Assembly (NCBI RefSeq): GCF_001685355.1
Contig: NZ_CP016438.1
Span: forward strand, 8,680,001 to 8,744,000
DNA from: Streptomyces lincolnensis
GTDB lineage: Bacteria; Actinomycetota; Actinomycetes; Streptomycetales; Streptomycetaceae
DNA length: 64,000 nucleotides
Direction: 5' to 3'
The notes below the pieces were generated by a model. That model saw nothing but the letters and a program-made list of their open reading frames with translations. It was not told where the DNA came from and made no database searches. Every line of letters starts with the position of its first letter. Position 1 is the stretch's first letter. This document shows positions 57,927 through 64,000 of this stretch, piece by piece. The position numbers were made by a program, and so were the translations under genes.

Positions 57927-59087
57927 CTACACGGCCGTGACGTCGACCCAGGTCCCGCTCTCCGCCGACCGCGCCATCGCGTCCAGTACGACGGCACTGT
58001 GCACGGCGTCCGCCAGGGTCGCCCCGTGCGGGGTGCCCTCGGCGATCGACCGCAGGAAGCGGTGGGCCTCCACGACCTTCAGATCGTCGTAGCCCATGGC
58101 GTTCGCCGCACCCGGCTGGAACGCCCCGAACTCGCCGTCGCCCGGACCGACGTAGACCGTGCTGACCGGCTGGTCCTGGTAGCGGTCGCCGCGGCTGACG
58201 CCCAGCTCGTTCATCCGGCGGAAGTCCCAGAAGACCGCGCCCTTGGTGCCGTGCACCTCGAATCCGTAGTTGTTCTGCTCGCCGACCGAGACCCGGCAGG
58301 CCTCCAGGACACCCCGGGCACCGGAGGCGAAGCGGAGCAGGCAGTTGACGTAGTCCTCGTTCTCGACCGGGCCGAGCTCACCGCCCGCGGCGCGGCTGTG
58401 ACCGGCCGTGGCACCGGTCGGGCGGGCCCGCTCCGGTACGAAGACCGCGGTGTCGGCGGTCAGGGAGGCGAGGTCGCCGAGCAGATACCGGGCCAGGTCG
58501 GCGCCGTGCGAGGCCAGGTCACCGAGGACTCCGCTGCCGCCGCGCTCCCGTTCGTACCGCCAGGTCAGCGCGCCCTCGGGGTGGGCCGCGTAGTCGCTGA
58601 ACAGACGGATGCGGGCGTGGGTGATCCTGCCGAGCTCGCCGGAGGTGATCAGCCCGCGGGCCGTCTCGACGGCGGGCGCGTTGCGGTAGTTGAAGCCGAC
58701 GGTGCCCTGCACGCCCGCCTCGGCGACCGCGTCGGCGACCGCCCGGGCGTCCGCCACGGTCAGGCCCACCGGCTTCTCGATCCAGATGTGCTTGCCCGCC
58801 TCGGCCATCGCCACGCCGATCTCGCGGTGCAGGAAGTTCGGGGCGGTGATGCTGACCGCCCGCACCCGGGGATCGGCGGCCACCGCGCGCCAGTCACGGG
58901 CCGCCGAGGCGAAGCCGTACTGCGCCGCGGCCTCCTCGGCCCGGCCCGGCACCTCCTCGGCGACGGCCACCAGTTCGGGACGCAGCCCCAGCCGGGGGTA
59001 GTGGTGCAGGACACGGGCGTACGCCTGGGTGTGCACCCGGCCCATCCAGCCGAACCCGACGACGGCGACCCCGAGCGTATCCACCAT
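57927..59087 (-). CDS. Gfo/Idh/MocA oxidoreductase (fourth copy)
   Basis: This 386-aa protein has VAVVGFGWMGRVHTQAY for the nucleotide, WIEKPVGLTVADARAV with the catalytic Lys, VGFNYRNAPAVETA and LGDLASHGADLARYLLG with the His. It is longer than the other three copies, with an insert near the C-terminus. ATG at 59087 (AGAAGGG upstream) is chosen over a reading from 59198 that runs through operator sequence. It is divergent from the LacI gene at 59240, whose operators lie in between. Confidence 0.9.
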   Translation of the reverse strand: MVDTLGVAVVGFGWMGRVHTQAYARVLHHYPRLGLRPELVAVAEEVPGRAEEAAAQYGFASAARDWRAVAADPRVRAVSITAPNFLHREIGVAMAEAGKHIWIEKPVGLTVADARAVADAVAEAGVQGTVGFNYRNAPAVETARGLITSGELGRITHARIRLFSDYAAHPEGALTWRYERERGGSGVLGDLASHGADLARYLLGDLASLTADTAVFVPERARPTGATAGHSRAAGGELGPVENEDYVNCLLRFASGARGVLEACRVSVGEQNNYGFEVHGTKGAVFWDFRRMNELGVSRGDRYQDQPVSTVYVGPGDGEFGAFQPGAANAMGYDDLKVVEAHRFLRSIAEGTPHGATLADAVHSAVVLDAMARSAESGTWVDVTAV

Positions 59088-59141
59088 GACAGCCCTTCTG
59101 CTGTGCCTTCTGCTGTGCTTTCTTCCGCTTTGCAAACCTTT

Positions 59142-59153
59142 TGGACCGGTCCA
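59142..59153. promoter_or_regulatory. LacI-type operator 1
   Basis: TGGACCGGTCCA is a perfect 12-bp palindrome in the spacer between the divergent Gfo and LacI genes. It has the central CG typical of LacI-family sites and matches operator 2 at 11 of 12 positions. Confidence 0.65.
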
Positions 59154-59223
59154 CAACCTGTCCATGCCACCCTGAGTGCTGGTTTCGGCTGGTGTCAACC
59201 CTTTGACAGGGGCACTGCGGACA

Positions 59224-59235
59224 TGGAACGGTCCA
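59224..59235. promoter_or_regulatory. LacI-type operator 2
   Basis: TGGAACGGTCCA, 82 bp from operator 1 centre to centre, ends 4 bp before the LacI start codon. TTGACA at 59203-59208 lies just upstream, so binding here would block the regulator's own transcription. Confidence 0.65.
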
Positions 59236-59239
59236 GAGC

Positions 59240-60244
59240 ATGAGACAACCGACGATCCGGGACGTGGCCGAGCGGGCCGGTGTCTCCAAGTCGCTCGTCT
59301 CGCTGGTCCTGCGGGGTTCCGAACAGGTCCGGTCGGAGAAGCGCGAGGCCGTGCTGCGGGCCGTACGGGAGCTCGGCTACCGGCCGAACGCCGCCGCCCG
59401 CAGCCTGAGCGAACAGCGCACCCGGACGGTCGGTGTGCTCCTGAACGACCTGCGCAACCCGTGGTTCGTGGACCTGCTCGACGGCCTCAACTCGCCGCTC
59501 CACGACCACGGTCTGCACATGCTCCTGGGCGACGCCCGCCTCAACCGCCGCACCGGCCAGGACCTCGCCCGGCCCTTCCTGGACGTCCAGGTCGACGGCC
59601 TGGTCGTGGTCGGCACCCTGCCCGACCCGGCCGCGCTCGGCGAGGTCGCCGCACGGATCCCCGTCGTGGTCGCCGGTGCCCGCGAGACCGTGCCACCCGG
59701 CGTGGACGTCGTCGCGGGCGACGACGAGAAGGGGGCCCGGCTGGTCACCGAACACCTCATCGGCCTCGGCCACCGCCGCGTCGCGCACCTCGCGGGCTAC
59801 GGCGCCGTCGGCGAGCTGCGCCGCCGCAGCTTCGAGGCGGTCATGCGCGCCCACGGCCTCGGCGAGCGGATGCCCATCGAGGCCGGCGACCTGACCGAGG
59901 AGGGCGGCTTCCGCGCGGCCGTCCGGCTGCTGAGCCGCCCAGACAGGCCGACCGCCGTCGTCGCGGTCAACGACATCACGGCCGTCGGCGTGCTCTCTGC
60001 CGCCGAGGAACTCGGCCTGCGCGTCCCGCACGACCTGTCCGTCACCGGCTACGACAACACGAGCATTTCCCGCCTGCGCCACCTGTGGCTCACCACCGTC
60101 GACAACGCCGGCCACGAGGTCGGCCGCCGCGCCGCCCGCTGCCTCCTCGACCGCCTCGACGGGCCCGGGGGAGCGGGGCGGCTCCACCTGGCCGCCCCCA
60201 CCCTGGAACTGCGCGGGACCACGGCCCCGCCGCCCACGGACTGA
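59240..60244 (+). CDS. LacI-family regulator
   Basis: This 334-aa protein has a classical LacI HTH (TIRDVAERAGVSKSLVSLVL), hinge (GYRPNAAARSLSEQRT) and effector domain with AVVAVNDITAVGVLSAAEEL and LSVTGYDNTSISRLRH. Two near-identical operators flank its promoter and that of the divergent Gfo/Idh/MocA gene, so it probably represses both until a sugar or cyclitol binds. The ATG start has no obvious ribosome site. Confidence 0.94.
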   Translation: MRQPTIRDVAERAGVSKSLVSLVLRGSEQVRSEKREAVLRAVRELGYRPNAAARSLSEQRTRTVGVLLNDLRNPWFVDLLDGLNSPLHDHGLHMLLGDARLNRRTGQDLARPFLDVQVDGLVVVGTLPDPAALGEVAARIPVVVAGARETVPPGVDVVAGDDEKGARLVTEHLIGLGHRRVAHLAGYGAVGELRRRSFEAVMRAHGLGERMPIEAGDLTEEGGFRAAVRLLSRPDRPTAVVAVNDITAVGVLSAAEELGLRVPHDLSVTGYDNTSISRLRHLWLTTVDNAGHEVGRRAARCLLDRLDGPGGAGRLHLAAPTLELRGTTAPPPTD

Positions 60245-60289
60245 TCGCGCGACTGGCGGCCCGCCCGCGCCCGGGTGATCGTGGAGGGC

Positions 60290-60802
60290 ATGGCGGACAT
60301 CCCCGTTGCCGTCCCCGCGCCGCACCGGCACGACACGCGTGAGGCCGTCCTGTTCGGCGGCGTCTACGGCGCGGTCCTCGCGTGCTCCATGGTCGCCGCG
60401 CTCACCCAGCAGGGCCACACCTCCCAGGACAGCCGCCGCTACGACGCCGCCTGGCTGCTGGTCACCGCCCTCGCCTCCGCCCTGGCGCACGGCTACGCCC
60501 ACTACATCGCCGAACGCGGGCCGCACCGGCGCGGAGACGCCCTGCGCACCCTCGTCGACGAGTGGCCCCTCGTCGCGGCGGTCCTGCCCACGGTCGTCGT
60601 GCTGGCCGGCGCGGGCTGGGGCTGGTGGCCGGCGAACGGCGTGGAGTACCCGGCGTTCACGATGAACATCGTCCTGCTGTTCACCCTGGGCCTGGTGACG
60701 GCCCGCCAGTCGCGGCGTTCCTGGGCGGTCGCGCTGCTGATCGGCGTGGTGGATGCCCTCCTCGGGGTGGTGGTCGTCGTGGCGAACGCCGTCATCAAGT
60801 GA
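60290..60802 (+). CDS. small integral membrane protein
   Basis: This 170-aa protein has about five hydrophobic segments (VLFGGVYGAVLACSMVAALT, WLLVTALASALAHGYAHYIA, then VAAVLPTVVVLAGAGWGWW and two near the C-terminus). The HGYAHYIAE motif recurs in uncharacterised actinobacterial membrane proteins. I do not recognise a function. ATG at 60290 has GTGGAGGG directly upstream; GTG at 60275 is possible. It follows the LacI gene and converges on the MFS gene. Confidence 0.7.
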   Translation: MADIPVAVPAPHRHDTREAVLFGGVYGAVLACSMVAALTQQGHTSQDSRRYDAAWLLVTALASALAHGYAHYIAERGPHRRGDALRTLVDEWPLVAAVLPTVVVLAGAGWGWWPANGVEYPAFTMNIVLLFTLGLVTARQSRRSWAVALLIGVVDALLGVVVVVANAVIK

Positions 60803-60818
60803 TCCGGGCGGGACCGTG

Positions 60819-62300
60819 TCACGCCTTGGCCGCGGCGACCTCCGCGGCCCGCGCCGGTCCGTCCGCGGCCGGTGCGGCGCCGGCGGGGCGGTGCCTGGGG
60901 ATGAAGGCGGCGACGGCCAAGGCGAGGAGGGCGGCACCGGCGCCGATGGCCATCACGACCTTGAACCCGTTCTCGGAGGGCAGGGCGTGGCCGCCGAAGT
61001 CCGTGGTCATCTGGGCCAGGATGACGCCGGCGAGGGCACTGGCGAACGACGTGCCCAGGGACCGCATCAGCGTGTTGAGGCTGTTGGCGGCACCGGTCTG
61101 GGAGGGGTCCACGGCGCCCATGATCAGGGCGGGCAGCGCGCCGTAGGTGAAGCCGATCCCGGCGCCGATGACACAGGAGACCAGGACGAGGTGCCAGACC
61201 TCGGACATCAGCAGGATGTTGAGCCCGTAGCCGGCGGCCACGATCAGCGCGCCGATCATCAGGGTGACCTTGGGGCCCTTGGCCTTGGTGACCTTCGCGG
61301 AGACGGCGGACATGGCCATCATCACCAGGCCCTGCGGGGCCAGCACCAGACCGACGGTCAGCATGGACCTGCCCAGGCCGTAGCCGGTCTGCCCGGGCAG
61401 CTGGAGCAGTTGCGGCAGCACGAGGGACATCGCGAACATCGAGAAGCCGAGCGCGACCGAGGCGAGGTTGGTGAACAGCACCTGCGGCTTCGCGGTGGTG
61501 CGCAGGTCGACCAGCGGCTGCCGGCTGCGCAGCTCCCACCGGCCCCAGCCCAGCAGGATCAGCACGGCGGCGGCGCCCAGGCCCAGGGTGGTGCCACTGG
61601 TCCAGCCCCAGTCGCCGCCCTTGGACACGGCCAGCAGCAGGGTGACCAGACCGGCCGACAGGCCCAGCGCGCCGACCCCGTCGAAGCGGCCCCCGGTGCG
61701 CACCTTCGACTCCGGCACGATCAGCAGGACCAGCAGGAGGGCGACGGCACCCAGCGCGGCGGAGACCCAGAAGAGGAGGTGCCAGTCCCACCGGTCGGCG
61801 ATGAACGCGGCGGCGGGCAGCCCCAGGGCGCCGCCGACGCCGAGTGAGGCGCTCATCAGGGCGGTGGACCCTGCCAGCCGGTCGGCGGGCAGGGCGTCCC
61901 GCATGATGCTGATGCCGAGCGGGACGACCGCGGCCGCGAGCCCCTGGAGCGTCCGCCCGACGATCATCGGGACGAGGGAGTCGGACAGCGCGGCGACCAC
62001 CGAACCGGACACCAGCAGCGCGATGCTGACCAGCAGCATCCGCCGCTTGCCGAACATGTCCCCGAGCCTGCCCACCACCGGGGTGGCCACGGCGGCCGCG
62101 AGCAGGGTGGCGGTGACCGCCCAGGCGGCGTTGGACGCCGAGGCGTCCAGCAGCCGCGGCAGCTCGGGCACGATCGGGATGACCAGGGTCTGCATCAGCG
62201 AGACGACGATCCCGGCCAGGGCCAGCACCGCCACCACGGAGTTCGGCCTCGGCGGGGTCGCTGCCCCCGCGTCGGCGGATCGGGCAAGGGCGTCGGACAT
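60819..62300 (-). CDS. MFS transporter (EmrB/QacA-like)
   Basis: This 493-aa protein has 14 likely helices with MFS motif A GRLGDMFGKRRMLL, TLQGLAAAVVPLGISIMRD and LMSASLGVGGALGLPAAAF. It lacks the soluble tail of the DHA2 exporter at 22332-24413. Such pumps export drugs or metabolites by proton antiport. The start ATG at 62300 has a G-rich leader with GAGG. It lies 89 bp downstream of the zinc dehydrogenase gene on the same strand and may share its promoter. Confidence 0.92.
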   Translation of the reverse strand: MSDALARSADAGAATPPRPNSVVAVLALAGIVVSLMQTLVIPIVPELPRLLDASASNAAWAVTATLLAAAVATPVVGRLGDMFGKRRMLLVSIALLVSGSVVAALSDSLVPMIVGRTLQGLAAAVVPLGISIMRDALPADRLAGSTALMSASLGVGGALGLPAAAFIADRWDWHLLFWVSAALGAVALLLVLLIVPESKVRTGGRFDGVGALGLSAGLVTLLLAVSKGGDWGWTSGTTLGLGAAAVLILLGWGRWELRSRQPLVDLRTTAKPQVLFTNLASVALGFSMFAMSLVLPQLLQLPGQTGYGLGRSMLTVGLVLAPQGLVMMAMSAVSAKVTKAKGPKVTLMIGALIVAAGYGLNILLMSEVWHLVLVSCVIGAGIGFTYGALPALIMGAVDPSQTGAANSLNTLMRSLGTSFASALAGVILAQMTTDFGGHALPSENGFKVVMAIGAGAALLALAVAAFIPRHRPAGAAPAADGPARAAEVAAAKA

Positions 62301-62389
62301 GGGGGGAACCTCCGTCAAGGAATGGGGCCGTTGTCGACCTCGGGGACTGCTGGGGGATTTCGCGCGGTGCCGGGTGGCGGGCCCCGGTG

Positions 62390-63427
62390 TCACTCGTCGA
62401 AGGTGACGACGACCTTCTCCGCCGCACCCGGCGTCAGGGCCAACTCGAAGGCCCGGTCGACCTCGGAGAACGGCACCCGGTGGCTGATCAGCCGGGCGAA
62501 CCGGTCCTTGTGCGCGGCGAGTTCCGGGGTGACCTCGAAGATCTCGGTCGGATAGCCCTGCGAGGCGATCAGGGTGAGCTCGCTGCGCAGCATGCCCCCG
62601 AGGTCGATGGCGTCCGACTTCTTCTGTACGGCGACCATGACCAGCTTCGCCTTCCACTTCGCGGAGTCGACGGCGGCCTGGAAGACGGCGGGCGCGCCGG
62701 CGGCGTCGATGTAGATGTCGGTGCCGGCGCGGGGCTGGCCGAGCGCGTTGGCGGCCTGTCCGTGCAGTTCGGTCAGCCGCTCGGTGACGTCCTCCGTGGC
62801 GGAGTTGATCACCGCGTCGGCGCCGACCGACAGTGCGGTCTCCAGGCGTTCGGGGATGACGTCCGCCACCACCACGTGCTCGACGCCGCGCAGCTTCAGC
62901 CAGATCGCGGCGCCCAGGCCGATGGGTCCGGCGCCGAAGACGACGACCTTGTCGGAGGGCTTCGCCTCGGAGCGGTTGACGCAGTGCCGGGCCACCGCCA
63001 TGGGTTCGTTGAGCGCCGCCACGTCGAAGGGCACGTCGTCCGGGAAGACCGCGACGTTTCTGCCGATCTCGGCGTCCTGGATGAGCAGGTACTCGTCCAT
63101 GCCGCCGAGATCGCCGCCGCAGCCGATGATGCCGGAGGGAGCGCCCTGCGGGTTGACGACCACGCGGTCGCCCACCGCCAGACCGGTGACCCGCGCCCCC
63201 ACCTCGACGACCTCGCCCGCGGGTTCGTGGCCCAGCGGAATGGCGCGGGTGGACCCGTCGGCGCCGGTCGGCATGCCGCCCAGGTGGAGGAAGAACGTGT
63301 CGGTGCCGCAGATGCCGCAGGCGCGGATGCGGACGAGGGCGTCCTGGGGGCCGGGGGTGGGGCGTTCGACCTCCACCACGTCGATCTTGTTCTCGGCGCC
63401 GGTCAGGACGGACTTCATGGTGCGCAT
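62390..63427 (-). CDS. zinc-dependent medium-chain dehydrogenase (sorbitol/threonine DH type)
   Basis: This 345-aa MDR enzyme has the catalytic zinc ligands Cys (RACGICGTD) and His-Glu (PLGHEPAGEVVEVG) and the NAD site VVFGAGPIGLGAAIWL. The four-cysteine structural zinc lobe of alcohol dehydrogenase is missing; the loop reads NPQGAPSGIIGCGGDLGG, as in sorbitol dehydrogenase relatives. It would oxidise a polyol or secondary alcohol. It is divergent from the GntR gene at 63620 and probably controlled by it. Confidence 0.9.
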   Translation of the reverse strand: MRTMKSVLTGAENKIDVVEVERPTPGPQDALVRIRACGICGTDTFFLHLGGMPTGADGSTRAIPLGHEPAGEVVEVGARVTGLAVGDRVVVNPQGAPSGIIGCGGDLGGMDEYLLIQDAEIGRNVAVFPDDVPFDVAALNEPMAVARHCVNRSEAKPSDKVVVFGAGPIGLGAAIWLKLRGVEHVVVADVIPERLETALSVGADAVINSATEDVTERLTELHGQAANALGQPRAGTDIYIDAAGAPAVFQAAVDSAKWKAKLVMVAVQKKSDAIDLGGMLRSELTLIASQGYPTEIFEVTPELAAHKDRFARLISHRVPFSEVDRAFELALTPGAAEKVVVTFDE

Positions 63428-63470
63428 GAGGGCTCTCTTCCGTGGATGCGGATGATCCGGGCGGTGTTGA

Positions 63471-63507
63471 TTGACTTAGGCAAGCATGTGCAGGTTACTT
63501 AAGTCAA
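63471..63507. promoter_or_regulatory. TTGACTTA/TAAGTCAA inverted repeat
   Basis: TTGACTTA at 63471-63478 and TAAGTCAA at 63500-63507 form a perfect 8-bp inverted repeat with a 21-bp centre, between the divergent dehydrogenase and GntR genes. It could be the operator or paired -35 elements for the dehydrogenase promoter. Confidence 0.5.
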
Positions 63508-63556
63508 GCAAGTTGTATCTCACCCGCCGTAGCCACCCGCCAATACGGCTGACGAA

Positions 63557-63590
63557 ATTGTTGACAATCGTGTCTGGCTAGATTTAGGTT
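63557..63590 (+). promoter_or_regulatory. gntR promoter with overlapping operator
   Basis: TTGACA at 63561-63566 and TAGGTT at 63585-63590, 18 bp apart, form a good sigma-70-type promoter. The -35 sits inside ATTGTTGACAAT (63557-63568), an inverted repeat of the kind bound by FadR/VanR-type GntR proteins, which suggests autorepression. Confidence 0.6.
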
Positions 63591-63619
63591 CGACAGGCAC
63601 TCACTCAGGGAGAGCAGCG

Positions 63620-64000
63620 ATGCCGAAAGAAGCCCGTCCGGGCACCGGAGAGAAGGCCAAACAGCATGCGCTCGCGCAGCTGAGGCGGGCGATCCTGCAA
63701 GGCGACATGGCACCGGCACAGCGGCTGGTGGAGAACGAACTCGCCGAGCAGTTCGGTGTGACACGGGCCAGCATCCGCGCGGCACTCATCGATCTGGAGG
63801 CCCAGGGCCTCGTCGAGCGGATCCGCAACCGGGGCTCACGGGTGCGGGTGGTGACCGTGCAGGAGGCGGTCGCCATCACCGAGTGCCGGATGGTCCTCGA
63901 AGGTCTGTGCGCGGCGAAGGCCGCCGTCGCCGCCAGCGACGGGCAACTCGCCGAACTGACCGACCTGGGCACGGCTATGACCAAGGCCGTGGCCGACGGT
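63620..64000 (+). CDS. GntR-family regulator (FCD type), 5' part
   Basis: The first 127 codons are present; the gene continues past the right edge. The N-terminal winged helix reads AKQHALAQLRRAILQGDMAP and LAEQFGVTRASIRAALIDLE, and the following segment (ITECRMVLEGLCAAKAA) is the start of an FCD effector domain. ATG at 63620 follows AGGGAGAG. It is divergent from the zinc dehydrogenase and MFS genes, which it probably regulates. Confidence 0.9.
   Translation, partial: MPKEARPGTGEKAKQHALAQLRRAILQGDMAPAQRLVENELAEQFGVTRASIRAALIDLEAQGLVERIRNRGSRVRVVTVQEAVAITECRMVLEGLCAAKAAVAASDGQLAELTDLGTAMTKAVADG

Overview
The window is about 70% GC, with strong third-position GC bias, GTG starts and AGGAGG-like ribosome sites. 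Its gene families (Methyltransf_19/DUF574 methyltransferases, orphan P450, DUF3140, DUF309, DUF4333, type I PKS, many Gfo/Idh/MocA oxidoreductases) point to a Streptomyces chromosome. There are about 54 protein genes, one tRNA-Pro(GGG), and no transposase, integrase, phage gene or CRISPR array. All assignments come from reading the translated sequence; no database search was possible.

Layout. 1-7.3 kb: 5' part of a glutamine synthetase-like gene, a SAM methyltransferase, a P450 whose K-helix ExxR arginine is Asn, a response regulator without a kinase, and an FtsX-type ABC exporter with a small exported DUF4333 protein. 7.5-14.4 kb: an XRE-cupin regulator and six tightly coupled catabolic genes (M24 hydrolase, ThDP E1 alpha and beta without E2/E3, amidohydrolase, double cupin, SDR-like protein); I do not recognise the pathway. 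14.5-25.9 kb: a second DUF574 methyltransferase, a Dps/DUF3140/HhH-GPD operon, thiolase, RidA and a WYL regulator, a TauE-type permease, a HAD phosphatase, cobK, a DHA2 exporter, cobF and DUF309. 26-29.4 kb: tRNA-Pro, an NmrA-like protein, an ABC half-transporter and DUF1905. 29.4-39 kb: a two-gene polyketide locus, an 8.1 kb PKS with its own adenylating loading domain (A-ACP-KS-AT-DH-KR-ACP-TE) overlapping a flavin halogenase gene by ATGA. 39-42.3 kb: a Nudix gene behind a possibly leaderless upstream ORF, an aldo/keto reductase behind a large hairpin, and a methyltransferase behind a leader peptide.

42.3-60.3 kb is a cyclitol (inositol-type) catabolic region: GntR, iolD, iolC, a sugar ABC transporter, an IolE/IolI-like isomerase, four Gfo/Idh/MocA dehydrogenases, an FAD oxidoreductase, an SDR, a phytanoyl-CoA dioxygenase-like enzyme and two LacI regulators. 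The window ends with a small membrane protein, an MFS exporter, a zinc dehydrogenase and a divergent, truncated GntR gene.

The most striking signal is at 41021-41175. A 23-codon leader ORF with its own ribosome site is followed by four RNA segments that can pair 1:2 plus 3:4 (hiding the methyltransferase Shine-Dalgarno sequence) or 2:3 (freeing it). This is the logic of erm-type translational attenuators, here in front of a methyltransferase that is not an Erm protein. The 7.5-14.4 kb catabolic operon, the PKS/halogenase pair and the 51.3-56.8 kb oxidoreductase operon are the other candidates for undescribed systems.
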